Shown here: in pieces, positions 43,163 to 52,123 of the stretch | Numbering within the stretch: the stretch's first letter is position 1 | Layout: the number at the start of each line of letters is the position of its first letter | NCBI RefSeq assembly: GCF_037969725.1 | Contig: NZ_CP150203.1 | Coordinates: 6,439,501-6,503,500 of the forward strand | Length of the DNA: 64,000 nt | From: Paenibacillus sp. FSL W8-0426 | GTDB taxonomy: Bacteria > Bacillota > Bacilli > Paenibacillales > Paenibacillaceae | Direction of reading: 5' to 3' | Notes under the pieces: generated by a model | What the model saw: only the letters and a program-made list of their open reading frames with translations | Told to the model about the DNA's origin: nothing | The model's database searches: none | Made by a program: the position numbers and the translations under genes

Positions 43163-44291
43163 ATTTCATCGGGGCGTCGCCAAAAGCTGCAGCTTGGCAG
43201 GAATACGCCTTCTCCTGATAAAAAAAATTGGGCTTCACGAGTTTGTTGCGATACGGCTTATGGAAAATATGCGTCGTTGCAGGCGACACAGGCGGAATAA
43301 GCCAAGTCCAGTCGCCGGTCAGCTCGCGTCCCTCCTGGGATTCCCGCTGCTCGAACAAGGCAAACTGCGAAGCCGCAGTGTGATGGTCCACGATGCTGAC
43401 GCCCGCCTTCTTGAACGAATGCAGCACGGCTGCATTGAGCTCCACCAGTGCCCGATCCTTCCATAGCGTCGTTTCGCTCGACGTGTCCATGCCAAGCGCC
43501 TTCGCGACTTCAGGCAGCTTGTTGTACCGGAATGGATCGGCGAGATTGCGCGCGCCGATCTCCGTTCCCATGTACCACCCGTTGAACGGTGCCGCCGGAT
43601 AGGAAATGCCCCCGATTTCCAGACGCATGTCGGCAATCATCGGCACGCCGTACCAGCGCAAGCCCAAATGGGCCATCTCTGGCCGGTCCGGATGCTCGAT
43701 GCGCACTTCCACGATATCCTCCCCCGGCACCTCGAACCATTCGGGGTCCTGTCCATCCGATTGAATAATGATCGGCAACACATCATATGGGGTGCCCGCC
43801 CCTTGCCAACCCAGGGACATCGCCACTTCAGTCATCTCCACCGAAGCCGGGTCGCCCACGATGCCATTCTCCGTTTCGTATCCGGCATACCGGATCAACT
43901 GATGATTCCAGATCCGCAAGGGAGCGCCTTGAGGCCCTTCCGGCGCCATAACCGTGATCATCGGAATGACCTTGCCGCCATTCGATGCCGTCCGGATATG
44001 GTGAAGGATGGCCTCGGCTGCTTGAGCGGCCGTCTCGATCTCGCGCGCATCCACGATGCGCAGCTTGTCCCAGAACAGGCGGCCGATGCAGCGGTTGCTG
44101 TTCCGCCATGCCATTTTGCAGCCATGCTCCAGCTCTTCCTTCGTGTGCGTGTACATGCCTGTGGCCGCGATGTCGCCCAGCACGATAACAAGCCGGGCCT
44201 CCGCGACTTCGCGCGTGTGGCCCAGCTCTTCATAACATGTATATATAAACCGTTCCGCTTCCAGTTTCAGCTCTTCCGGGTCTGTCCGCAT
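43146..44291 (-). CDS. nos: Nitric oxide synthase oxygenase (bacterial type)
   Basis: The 381-residue protein is the oxygenase half of NOS, with the heme thiolate in MAWRNSNRCIGRLFW (Cys68), YTHTKEELEHG, RIWNHQLIRYAGYE, APFNGWYMGTEIGARNL with the arginine-binding Glu, and VDHHTAASQFALFE. As in other Bacillota there is no reductase domain; electrons must come from a cellular flavoprotein. It makes NO from arginine and protects Bacillus from oxidative stress. I start at 44291 (MRTDPEEL) with GGGTGG upstream; an ATG 7 codons earlier has no site. The C-terminus carries an extra tail with two cysteines (SCQAAAF, KCPFAH) that I do not expect in Bacillus NOS. Confidence 0.94.
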   Translation of the reverse strand: MRTDPEELKLEAERFIYTCYEELGHTREVAEARLVIVLGDIAATGMYTHTKEELEHGCKMAWRNSNRCIGRLFWDKLRIVDAREIETAAQAAEAILHHIRTASNGGKVIPMITVMAPEGPQGAPLRIWNHQLIRYAGYETENGIVGDPASVEMTEVAMSLGWQGAGTPYDVLPIIIQSDGQDPEWFEVPGEDIVEVRIEHPDRPEMAHLGLRWYGVPMIADMRLEIGGISYPAAPFNGWYMGTEIGARNLADPFRYNKLPEVAKALGMDTSSETTLWKDRALVELNAAVLHSFKKAGVSIVDHHTAASQFALFEQRESQEGRELTGDWTWLIPPVSPATTHIFHKPYRNKLVKPNFFYQEKAYSCQAAAFGDAPMKCPFAH

Positions 44292-44418
44292 TGTCCATAA
44301 CCACCCATCCATACGACTTGAATGCCATCATTATACGGCAAGCCCACCGGATTTGTAAGCGAACGGGCATTTTGTTCACGGACTCTACATATCGTTGTCA
44401 GGATGCAGGCAACCTTGA

Positions 44419-44895
44419 TTATTTGCCCAGAAAAGCATTCAGCATCCAGATTTCTTTTTCCAGTCCAGCCGTGAAGCCGATCAGCATATCTTCGGTTGCG
44501 TTATCCACGGCTTCGCCTGCAGCTTCAATGCCTTCATGAATGACCGACACCATGGTCCGGAGATCAGCAACGACGGCCTCCACCATTTGCTCTGCGGTTG
44601 GTTGTCCAGCCGCTTCTTCGATTGGCGAAAGGCTCAACTGCTCACTGAGCGTAGCTACGGGGCTGCCGCCAATAGCCAGCAAACGCTCTGCAACCTCGTC
44701 CATGTTGGCGGTCGCCAAGTTGTACAATTCTTCGAATTTGCCGTGCAGGGTGAAGAAATGAGGACCTTTCACATACCAGTGGAAGTTGTGCAGTTTAGTA
44801 TACAATACGGACCAGCCTGCGATTTGGCGGTTCAGTACGTTGTGAAGTTCGGTCATGCGTGCGTTGAATGTGTTAGTAGTTTGGATTGTGCTCAT
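44419..44895 (-). CDS. dps: Dps family DNA-binding ferritin-like protein
   Basis: The 158-residue protein has the ferroxidase ligands of Dps: NFHWYVKGPHFFTLHGKFEELY with His39 and His51, and MDEVAERLL with Asp66 and Glu70. Dodecamers oxidise and store iron and protect DNA from peroxide. A PerR-type box and a good promoter lie upstream (45060-45114), so it is probably the mrgA-like member of the PerR regulon. Confidence 0.94.
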   Translation of the reverse strand: MSTIQTTNTFNARMTELHNVLNRQIAGWSVLYTKLHNFHWYVKGPHFFTLHGKFEELYNLATANMDEVAERLLAIGGSPVATLSEQLSLSPIEEAAGQPTAEQMVEAVVADLRTMVSVIHEGIEAAGEAVDNATEDMLIGFTAGLEKEIWMLNAFLGK

Positions 44896-45059
44896 GGATT
44901 ATATCCCCTTTCGGAATGTAGAATTTAAGTGTTTATATAAGTTGATTCGTTCGTTACACCCTGTTACTCCGATTGCATCCCATCTCCAGAATGGTTCTGC
45001 ACTCTCCGTTAATGTGTAACATATTCAATCAATTTATATTCATTTTTAACTTCTTTAAT

Positions 45060-45114
45060 TTAGACTTAATCTAAATCTTGTTTTAATTATATCATCGGAT
45101 ATTCACTTTGAAAA
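45060..45114 (-). promoter_or_regulatory. dps promoter with PerR-type box
   Basis: On the minus strand TTTTCA (45109-45114), 17 bp, TATAAT (45086-45091). The box TTAGACTTAATCTAA (45060-45074) lies just downstream of the -10 element. Its minus-strand form TTAGATTAAGTCTAA differs from the perR box at one position. Confidence 0.78.
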
Positions 45115-45337
45115 GACCTATGGCACTTCTTTCAAATGAAGATTCCATGAAGCGGCCTTCATCTTCTGACCTTATATAACGAAATTAGACAAATGCACCA
45201 TAAGACATGGACTGCATCATTATGACGGTTCCTACACGAAGTATTTTGAGCACGATCTCAAGAAAAAAAGGATATGTATAAGGACAACAAATATGATAAT
45301 AATATTAATCATTCGCTTTCTGTTTTCTTTCACTTTG

Positions 45338-45366
45338 TTGACAAACTGAACATACATTTATAATAT
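45338..45366 (+). promoter_or_regulatory. Promoter of the HTH/toxin-like gene pair
   Basis: TTGACA (45338-45343) is followed after 17 bp by TAATAT, overlapping a TATAAT at 45359-45364. Transcription would start near 45371, which excludes an ATG at 45365 as translation start. Confidence 0.65.
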
Positions 45367-45388
45367 GGGGGTGAGAGGTGAGATGATA

Positions 45389-46036
45389 ATGCGTCCAACC
45401 GTAATTGAAAGAAGTATCTTAACCGGACCGAGTGCTCACAGTTATTTACAAAATATGATCGAGTTCGACTTGCCAACCACAGCAGCACTCATTAAAAACT
45501 TATTGTTTACAGTGAAAGGGGCAGAACGTTACGTTAAACTGTGGGACGAGGAACAACTGTCCGACAAAGCAATGGTTATGGAGTATGCTTTAGCCTTGTT
45601 ACAACACATTTCGGAGGAAGCTGCTCGAGAACAAGTTAGTGTAAACTTCTCAACTACAGAAGTTGCTAAGTACCTGGGCGTTTCACCGCAAACAATTAAC
45701 ACCTGGATTCGTCAGGGGAAAATAATTGGTGCTGAAAAAGAAGGACAGAAGTGGTCCAAAATTTCGGAAGATGCTGAAGTTATTTTTGCGAATGGTAATC
45801 GCGTCTCCGTTGCAGTATTGAAAGCGAATTGGGAAGCTGAAAACCAAAATCCAGAAGTCGATGAAATAACTTACTTACAAAAATCCATTAAAGAGTTTGA
45901 ACAAAACTACGGTGGCACATTCGAAGAAGTTTTTGGCGACAAGACAATCAAAGAGCTCACAGCAGAGGACACAGATGCTTCGGTATGGTGGTCATACAAA
46001 GCGAGGTTAGCTAGTGCGCAAGTTTCTCAACGTTAA
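45389..46036 (+). CDS. Excisionase-type HTH protein, candidate antitoxin
   Basis: The 215-residue protein has an HTH_17-type motif in residues 88-122 (FSTTEVAKYLGVSPQTINTWIRQGKIIG), as in excisionases and many antitoxins. The rest matches nothing I recognise. I place the start at 45389 (MRPTV), eight bases after AGAGGTG and downstream of the promoter. It overlaps the next gene by 23 bp. The codons are much more AT-rich than in the neighbours, so horizontal gain is likely. With its small partner it looks like a toxin-antitoxin pair, but a small regulator plus effector of another kind is possible. Confidence 0.65.
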   Translation: MRPTVIERSILTGPSAHSYLQNMIEFDLPTTAALIKNLLFTVKGAERYVKLWDEEQLSDKAMVMEYALALLQHISEEAAREQVSVNFSTTEVAKYLGVSPQTINTWIRQGKIIGAEKEGQKWSKISEDAEVIFANGNRVSVAVLKANWEAENQNPEVDEITYLQKSIKEFEQNYGGTFEEVFGDKTIKELTAEDTDASVWWSYKARLASAQVSQR

Positions 46037-46472
46037 AAAGACAGTTTTCAGTAACCTTGATCATGTCTACCCGGAAATTTTTTCGGCAAGACCTATTGAG
46101 ACGCCAAGAGAAGAACTCGACCACAAAAAGGGTCGAGAAATTAATGTGAATATAAAATTCCATGATTATGATGGATATCTTCAATGCAAAGAGATCTTTG
46201 AAGGTGACGAACTAATCGAATATTATTATGACTGGTATGCCGGTAACAAGGAGATTCTTCAAAAATTTCATGCCCACTATCACCGTGATGAAACTCCACA
46301 CGAATTTAAAAAGTTTGATCCATGGCATTTCCATGTTCCTATGAACTTGGAAGACAAAGATGGTCAACGAATTGAAGGTGTTCCAGGGTATACAATACAT
46401 GATGTTCTTAGTAATCATATTATTCCATATATTTTAAAAACGAGACGTTCTCAGAGACAGCGTAGAAATTAA
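46014..46472 (+). CDS. Small protein with His/Asp-rich core, candidate toxin (TumE/DUF6516-like)
   Basis: The 152-residue product starts with GTG at 46014, seven bases after GAGG, inside the end of the HTH gene. Its middle part (INVNIKFHDYDGYLQCKEIFEG, IEYYYDWYAGN, LQKFHAHYHRDETPHEFKKFDPWHFHV) recalls the layout of DUF6516/TumE-like toxins, where a Tyr-rich strand is followed by RxDNxPHH and FPxHxH motifs. The match is by pattern only. It ends in a basic tail, and a terminator follows directly, so the pair forms a closed transcription unit. Confidence 0.6.
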   Translation: MRKFLNVKKTVFSNLDHVYPEIFSARPIETPREELDHKKGREINVNIKFHDYDGYLQCKEIFEGDELIEYYYDWYAGNKEILQKFHAHYHRDETPHEFKKFDPWHFHVPMNLEDKDGQRIEGVPGYTIHDVLSNHIIPYILKTRRSQRQRRN

Positions 46473-46477
46473 TCGTG

Positions 46478-46499
46478 AGTCCTCCTATTAAGGAGGACT
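46478..46499 (+). terminator. Terminator after the HTH/toxin-like pair
   Basis: AGTCCTCCT/AGGAGGACT with a 4-nt loop, followed by TTTTTGG. Confidence 0.88.
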
Positions 46500-46563
46500 T
46501 TTTGGTGCGATAAGTGCAGGTCCTTCGTGTACTAAAAGGCTTATCTATTTTGTAGCTACTACA

Positions 46564-47304
46564 CTAAAGCACGCGTACAGGGGACACCGCCTTTGCCAAT
46601 ATTCGTCCAATCTCCTCATAGCTATGAGCCAAGTAATGCGCCTGATGATCCGATTCCGGTTCGGCCTGGCGATGATTGAACCAGATCACCTGCCAACCGG
46701 CATTGACTGCGCCCACGACATCGTTCCGCCAAGAGTCTCCGATATAGAAGCTGTTGCGCGCCTCGGTCCCCGTCTGTTTGCTCACATGCTCGAACAAACG
46801 GCGGTCCGGCTTGGCATAGCCGATCGTCCCCGAGATGAAAATACGCTCTCTCGGAATCACGTCTCGCACCTTCAGTGCCTCAAGCTTCCGCTCCTGATGC
46901 GCACCTTCGCCGTTGGTAATCAAACCGACAAAATGGCCTTCCTCCATCAATTCATGCATCAGTGCATACGCTCCATCAAACGGTTGAATGTGGAACTGGC
47001 GGCCCAAATACCGCTCCTGGAGTGCAGCAGCCTGTTCAGGTTCTACCGCAATCCCGAACTCTTTCAGCATCAGCTCAAAACGCCGACGGCGCATCCGTTC
47101 CACCGCTTCCGGCTCCGGCACGGCGGATAGCCCTTCCTGATCGGAAAGCCAGTCGCTGTAATAACGAAAACGGTGGTATGCCTCCGCATAAGGAAAATCG
47201 TCAGGCAGCCCGATGACTTCCTGCAGCGCTCCCCGCAGCGGCTGTAAATGATCGTACAGTGTATCGTCCACGTCGAAAAAGATCGCTTTTTTCTCTGGTT
47301 CCAT
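46564..47304 (-). CDS. HAD superfamily hydrolase
   Basis: The 246-residue protein has the four HAD motifs: FFDVDDTLYDH with nucleophile Asp11 and Asp13, LITNGEGAHQERKLEAL, the YAKPDRRLFEHV lysine region and FYIGDSWRNDVVGAVNAGW. It resembles the YjjG/YfnB-type nucleotidase group, which removes phosphate from small metabolites. I take ATG at 47304 (MEPEKKAI), ten bases after GGGAGGG. Its function in the cell is unknown. Confidence 0.88.
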   Translation of the reverse strand: MEPEKKAIFFDVDDTLYDHLQPLRGALQEVIGLPDDFPYAEAYHRFRYYSDWLSDQEGLSAVPEPEAVERMRRRRFELMLKEFGIAVEPEQAAALQERYLGRQFHIQPFDGAYALMHELMEEGHFVGLITNGEGAHQERKLEALKVRDVIPRERIFISGTIGYAKPDRRLFEHVSKQTGTEARNSFYIGDSWRNDVVGAVNAGWQVIWFNHRQAEPESDHQAHYLAHSYEEIGRILAKAVSPVRVL

Positions 47305-47461
47305 TAACGTCATCTCCCTCCCACTTCTCATCCACGAAATGTAGCTATGATACCATATCCGCACAAGGATGTTGATATCTCACTCCAACCAACGCTTGAA
47401 ACTCCTATGGCAAATGCCCTGATGTCCTTGCTGTTCCTCTCCAAACAAAACATAAAAAAGA

Positions 47462-47494
47462 CATACGCACTCTCTCCAAAAGAGAATGCATATG
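47462..47494 (-). terminator. Terminator of the nucleoside operon
   Basis: On the minus strand CATATGCATTCTCT/AGAGAGTGCGTATG with a short loop, followed by TCTTTTTT. It ends the transcript just after the adenine deaminase gene. Confidence 0.8.
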
Positions 47495-47503
47495 CCTGCT
47501 CCA

Positions 47504-49282
47504 TTAATCCACGATCAATGGTACAACTTTGCCCGCATTAACATCGATCAAGCCATGATCCGTGATCTTGAGCGCCGGGCTTACCGCCAGCGAATGCGTG
47601 CTTAGCGACATGATCGGATTATAGTGTACATACCCGAGCGAGAGCATCGCTGCGCGCAGCTCCTTCACTTGATGTGATACAACAGCGAGTGGTTCCTCGG
47701 TCAGGATGCCACCCACCGGCAGTTCCAGATGGGACAATACTTTGCCGTCTTCCACTACACAGAAACCACCCTGGCTCGAAATCACCGTGTTAGCTGCCAG
47801 AATCATATCTTCGCGATTACGTCCTACAACCAGAAGGTTGTGATTGTCATGCGAATATGTCGTTGCAATGGCACCGCGTTTGATCGTATCCCCGCCAATC
47901 AGGCCATACGCCCGATTGCCGTTCACGGCATAACGCTCGAACGTCGCGATTTGACCGTATTCGCTGTTTTCCCATTGCAATTCACCGTTCAACGCTTCGA
48001 TCGGCGCGATCAGCTCTTCCACAAAGGTCGAACCGTCTTTCACCATCATCACCCGGCAGTTATGCAGGCCATCGGACAACTGGGTAACCGAACCTGCCGA
48101 ACTCGCCTCCGCCTTTGCTCCCAGCATGCTTCCGTTCACTTTGGGATCGTCCAGCCGGATGGAGAAATCGCTGGCTGCCAACGGATTCAGTTTCACGCTG
48201 CTATAGAAGTGTGACGGAAATTGCGGAGCTGTCCGTGTCTGCTCATACGGTTCGTAATCGTCATAAGCTTTCTTCCCGTTTTTATATACCTGTTCAATCG
48301 AAAGTTTATCCAGATCCGCTACAAGCGAGTAGTCGGCGATTTTACCCGGCGCGATGCTGCCGCGATCGGTCATCTTCATCCGTGCCGCAGGCGTCGACGT
48401 TGCCGCATAGATGGCGTCTTCGGGGCGCATGCCCATGCCGATGGCCTTGCGCACGATATGGTCAAGGTGTCCGCGGGCCACGAGCGAATCCGGCATGACG
48501 TCATCCGTGACGAAGCAGAAATGCTGCGACACATCATGACCGATCAAGTAATCGATCACTTCCGGCGTCATCGATTTTTCCTGAATCTCGATGAACATGC
48601 CTGCCGCGATGCGGGCCTGAAGGCCTTCGATGCTTTGATGGGTATGATCGGAATCCACCCCGGCATAGATCAGGCGATGCAGATCCAGTCCCAGCAGCTT
48701 CGGCGTATGTCCTTCGATGACAAGATCGGGATAGTTTTTGCGGATATGGCGCAAAATCTGGTTGGTTTTGCATTCCGGATCGCGAATGACGTCAACGTAG
48801 TTCATGATTTCGCCCAGACAGATGATCTCCCCGGTCGCAAGCAGCGCATCCATATCCTCGATTTCGATTGATCCGCCCGTTGTTTCCATCGGCGTGGCCG
48901 GCACGGAGCTCGGGATGCCGTAGAACATGTCCACCGTCGTCTCCCGGCTCGCGGCCATCATTTCCTGCACGCCTTCCAGGCCGAACACGTTTGCCATCTC
49001 ATGCGGTTCCGCCACGATGGAGGTAACTCCGCATCGGATCAGTCCATGAGAAAAGGTCGCGGGGGTCACCATCGTGCTTTCGATGTGCAGATGGATGTCG
49101 ATGAGGCCGGGAATCATGTACCGTCCCCGGGCATCGATCACCTCGCACGCTTCGAACCGATCCGTCCCGCCAGGTCCGATGTATAGAAATCTGCCGTCCA
49201 GCACGGCAACGTTATTCTCTTCGAATCGTTTATAGTAGCTGTTGTACACCCGTACATTGACAATCAGTTGATCGACACGCAT
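47504..49282 (-). CDS. ade: Adenine deaminase
   Basis: The 592-residue enzyme turns adenine into hypoxanthine. It has the metal motif GLIDIHLHIESTMVTP (His64, His66), VIEGHTPKLLG, SDHTHQSIEGL and the C-terminal GGDTIKRGAIATTYSHDNHNLLVVG of AdeC-type deaminases. It is the last gene of a six-gene operon, 75 bp after the ABC ATPase gene, with AGGAG before the ATG. Its place next to a nucleoside hydrolase and a transporter points to use of imported adenosine or adenine as purine and nitrogen source. Confidence 0.95.
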   Translation of the reverse strand: MRVDQLIVNVRVYNSYYKRFEENNVAVLDGRFLYIGPGGTDRFEACEVIDARGRYMIPGLIDIHLHIESTMVTPATFSHGLIRCGVTSIVAEPHEMANVFGLEGVQEMMAASRETTVDMFYGIPSSVPATPMETTGGSIEIEDMDALLATGEIICLGEIMNYVDVIRDPECKTNQILRHIRKNYPDLVIEGHTPKLLGLDLHRLIYAGVDSDHTHQSIEGLQARIAAGMFIEIQEKSMTPEVIDYLIGHDVSQHFCFVTDDVMPDSLVARGHLDHIVRKAIGMGMRPEDAIYAATSTPAARMKMTDRGSIAPGKIADYSLVADLDKLSIEQVYKNGKKAYDDYEPYEQTRTAPQFPSHFYSSVKLNPLAASDFSIRLDDPKVNGSMLGAKAEASSAGSVTQLSDGLHNCRVMMVKDGSTFVEELIAPIEALNGELQWENSEYGQIATFERYAVNGNRAYGLIGGDTIKRGAIATTYSHDNHNLLVVGRNREDMILAANTVISSQGGFCVVEDGKVLSHLELPVGGILTEEPLAVVSHQVKELRAAMLSLGYVHYNPIMSLSTHSLAVSPALKITDHGLIDVNAGKVVPLIVD

Positions 49283-49356
49283 GGGGCATCATCTCCTTTT
49301 TCTCGGTGTCAAGCATATGGAATGATGCCATAGGCTTCCATCCATGCTTCCTGCTT

Positions 49357-50412
49357 CTATTCCACAAGTACAAGCTTGTCCTGCGGGAAAATGAGGCTGA
49401 CCCGCTGTCCGCTGAGATAAGGCGTCTCCATCTCCTGATTGGCGGTGAAGTCTCCCAGCTCCGTCTCGATCACGTATTGGTAACTGCGTCCCAAATACGT
49501 GCTGACCTTCACGATGCCCGGCAATGCGTTCAATTGTTCCGAAGTGTCGCCGCTCACGATCAGGTCGTCGGGACGAATCGCGCCTTTGCGAGCGCCCGGT
49601 CTTGCCGTCCCCGGATGTGCCGTCGCGGTGAACTGTCTTCCGCCTGCTTTCAGGGTAATCGTATCGCCCGCATCACTGCGGTCCGCGAACTCGATGAAGT
49701 TGTGGAACCCGATGAATCGGGCCACGAATTCCGTCGCCGGATATTTGAAAATCGTTTCCGGGCGGTCGAGCTGCTCGACGACGCCTTTGTTCATGATCGC
49801 CACCTGGTCGGAAATGGAGAAGCACTCCTCCTGATCATGCGAGACGTACAATGTCGTAATCCCCAGCTCCTGCTGGATTCGGCGGATCTCCACGCGCATG
49901 TTCACCCGCAGGTTGGCATCGAGGTTGCTGAGCGGCTCGTCGAAGAGCAGCAGATCCGGCTCGATGACCAGCGCGCGGGCAATCGCCACGCGCTGCCGCT
50001 GACCGCCGGACAGCTCCTGCGGGAACCTTTTTTCGAAACCGTTCAGGTTCACCACTTCGAGAATGCGCATGACGCGCGCCCCGATATCTTTATCCTTCAC
50101 TTTGCGCATCCGCAGGCCGAAGGCTACGTTGTCGTAAACCGACAAATGCGGGAACAGCGCATAGCTCTGAAACACAAATCCGAAATTCCGTTTGTTCACC
50201 GGAACCTTCGTATAGTCCTTGCCGCCGAACATGAACTTGCCTTGCTGTGCTTCCAGAAATCCGGCGATGAGACGCAGTGTCGTTGTTTTGCCGCAGCCGC
50301 TCGGTCCAAGGAGGGAGAGCAGCTTGCCTTTTTCCAGCTCCAATCGAAAATCCTTCAGGATCGTCTGGTTGTCATAAGCCACCGATACCTGGTCCAAAGT
50401 CAGCAATGCCAT
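49357..50412 (-). CDS. ABC transporter ATPase, PotA-type, of the nucleoside operon
   Basis: The 351-residue ATPase has [11 protein letters not shown] (Walker A, 36-44), [15 protein letters not shown] and LLLFDEPLSNLD, with a C-terminal TOBE-type part. It belongs to the spermidine/iron/thiamine group of ATPases by sequence. The start at 50412 (MALLTL) has GGAGGC upstream. It energises the two permeases directly upstream in the operon. Confidence 0.9.
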   Translation of the reverse strand: MALLTLDQVSVAYDNQTILKDFRLELEKGKLLSLLGPSGCGKTTTLRLIAGFLEAQQGKFMFGGKDYTKVPVNKRNFGFVFQSYALFPHLSVYDNVAFGLRMRKVKDKDIGARVMRILEVVNLNGFEKRFPQELSGGQRQRVAIARALVIEPDLLLFDEPLSNLDANLRVNMRVEIRRIQQELGITTLYVSHDQEECFSISDQVAIMNKGVVEQLDRPETIFKYPATEFVARFIGFHNFIEFADRSDAGDTITLKAGGRQFTATAHPGTARPGARKGAIRPDDLIVSGDTSEQLNALPGIVKVSTYLGRSYQYVIETELGDFTANQEMETPYLSGQRVSLIFPQDKLVLVE

Positions 50413-50430
50413 ACGCTTTAGCGCCTCCAA

Positions 50431-51222
50431 TTAACGTTTAGTAAAATAAGAAAGTCCACCCATTACACGTTCGATCACAAACATGAGCAAGCCGGTCAGC
50501 ACCATGAGCAGCACCGAAATCGCCGCGATGGTCGGATCGAAATAATTTTCCACGTACGTCAGCATCTGTATCGGCAATGTGCTTACCCCTGGTCCGGTCA
50601 TGAACACGGAAATGTCGACATTGTTGAACGACTCCAGGAAAGCAATGAGCACCGCAGCCAGAATACCTGACCGAATGTTGGGCAGCACCACCTGGAAGAA
50701 CGTTCTGATCCGTCCCGCTCCCAGACTCAGCGCAGCCTCTTCCACGGCAAAGTCAAAGCTCGACAAGCTCGACGCGATGACCCGAATGATAAATGGAAGC
50801 ATAATTACCGTGTGGCCGATCAAAAGCCCGAGGTACATCGGCAGATGATAGATCACGATCAAGTATCTCATCAGCGTGAAACCAAGCACGATCCCCGGGA
50901 TGAGCACCGGAGACAGGAAGATTGCATTCAAAAGCGATTTTCCTTTGAAATCAAAACGGCTCAGCGCATAAGCGGCAGGAATCCCGAGCACCAGCGCGAG
51001 CAGATTTCCCAGCAGGGAAATGACGATCGACGTCTGGAACGTGCGCACGAAACCGCCTGCGTTGAATATATTTTCGTACCAGCGGAGGGAGAAGCCCTCC
51101 GGCGGAAATTTCAGTACCGTTCCCGGCTCGAACGACGTGACCGAGATGATCAGAAGCGGGCCCAGCAGAAAGATAAAGACCAGCAGACTGAACAGGCCCA
51201 GCCCGATATGTTTCTCCCGCAT
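50431..51222 (-). CDS. ABC transporter permease, PotC-type, of the nucleoside operon
   Basis: The 263-residue permease has six helices and the contact motif AVEEAALSLGAGRIRTFFQVVLPNIRSGI. It is 4 bp from the next permease gene and 18 bp from the ATPase gene. Sequence places it in the PotC family; context suggests that the substrate is a nucleoside or nucleobase and not a polyamine (inference). Confidence 0.9.
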   Translation of the reverse strand: MREKHIGLGLFSLLVFIFLLGPLLIISVTSFEPGTVLKFPPEGFSLRWYENIFNAGGFVRTFQTSIVISLLGNLLALVLGIPAAYALSRFDFKGKSLLNAIFLSPVLIPGIVLGFTLMRYLIVIYHLPMYLGLLIGHTVIMLPFIIRVIASSLSSFDFAVEEAALSLGAGRIRTFFQVVLPNIRSGILAAVLIAFLESFNNVDISVFMTGPGVSTLPIQMLTYVENYFDPTIAAISVLLMVLTGLLMFVIERVMGGLSYFTKR

Positions 51223-51226
51223 AATT

Positions 51227-52048
51227 TTACCCCTTCGGATTTAAAGTTTTGGCCAATTTGTTCATGATGCCAACGACGACAAACGTAATGACAATCATGA
51301 TCGCCGCAATGACCGAGGCCAGATACCAGTCATTCAGCGTCATCGCGTTCTGATACAGGAACGTTGCGATGACCCGCTGCTTACCGCCGAGCAGGGCCGG
51401 CGTTGTATATGCCGTGAGGCTGCCCACGAAGACAAGCACGGCACCAATGACGAGACCGGGCACCGCCAGCGGGAAGACTACCCGGCGGAATGCCGTGAAA
51501 CGGGAGGCACCCAAGCTCTGAGCCGCTTTGAGCAGATCGCCGTCAATGTTCTCCAGCACGCCGACCAGGGAAATGATCATGAGCGGCAGGAACAGATGCG
51601 TCAAACCGATCATCATCGCGGCTGGCGTATACATGATATCCAGCGGTTTGTCGATGATGCCGAGACCGACCAGCGTATTGTTGACGAGCCCTTTGCGGCC
51701 GAGAATGATCATCCAGCTGAACGAACGCACGACCGGGCTCGTCAGCAACGGAAAGATGGCGAGGGCAAGCAGAATGCCCTTGCGCCGAGGCGCTTTTTGC
51801 GAAATATAATATGCCGTCGGGAATCCGAGCACCACGCATACCAAGGTGGTGACCACGCTGACCTGCAGCGTCGTAAGCAGAATTTTCAAAAAGTAGGGGT
51901 CTCTGAAAAATTGCATGTACCCTTCAAACGTAAACCGGTTTTCCTGAAAGAAGGTCGAGCCGATCGTCAGGACAATCGGTATGACCATAAAGGCTGCCAG
52001 AAAAACGAGACCAGGCAGCAGCAGCCAGTACATAACTGATTTTTTCAT
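51227..52048 (-). CDS. ABC transporter permease, PotB-type, of the nucleoside operon
   Basis: The 273-residue permease has six helices and the contact motif LLKAAQSLGASRFTAFRRVVFPLAVPGL. I use the ATG at 52048, seven bases after AGGAG; a GTG just before it is too close to that site. It pairs with the PotC-type permease next to it. Confidence 0.9.
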   Translation of the reverse strand: MKKSVMYWLLLPGLVFLAAFMVIPIVLTIGSTFFQENRFTFEGYMQFFRDPYFLKILLTTLQVSVVTTLVCVVLGFPTAYYISQKAPRRKGILLALAIFPLLTSPVVRSFSWMIILGRKGLVNNTLVGLGIIDKPLDIMYTPAAMMIGLTHLFLPLMIISLVGVLENIDGDLLKAAQSLGASRFTAFRRVVFPLAVPGLVIGAVLVFVGSLTAYTTPALLGGKQRVIATFLYQNAMTLNDWYLASVIAAIMIVITFVVVGIMNKLAKTLNPKG

Positions 52049-52123
52049 CACGATGCTCCTGACATAAGGAATGGATTGGGATCGAAATGATATGGAATCG
52101 ATTTCGACCCCTCTACGATATAG

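Larger units (their letters stand above)
44896..45388. other. 493-bp AT-rich region between dps and the HTH gene
   Basis: It holds the dps promoter with its PerR-type box, a hairpin with CTTCAT repeats around 45135-45165, and the promoter of the HTH gene near its right end. No other gene was found. Base composition changes here from the GC-rich neighbourhood to a clearly AT-rich stretch. Confidence 0.6.

Noticed and set aside
45180..45330. Peptide-like reading without start codon (contains HHYDGSYTKYFEHDLKKK) in the AT-rich gap before the HTH gene
   Set aside because: It could be a remnant of a gene, but no start codon, ribosome site or family match supports it.
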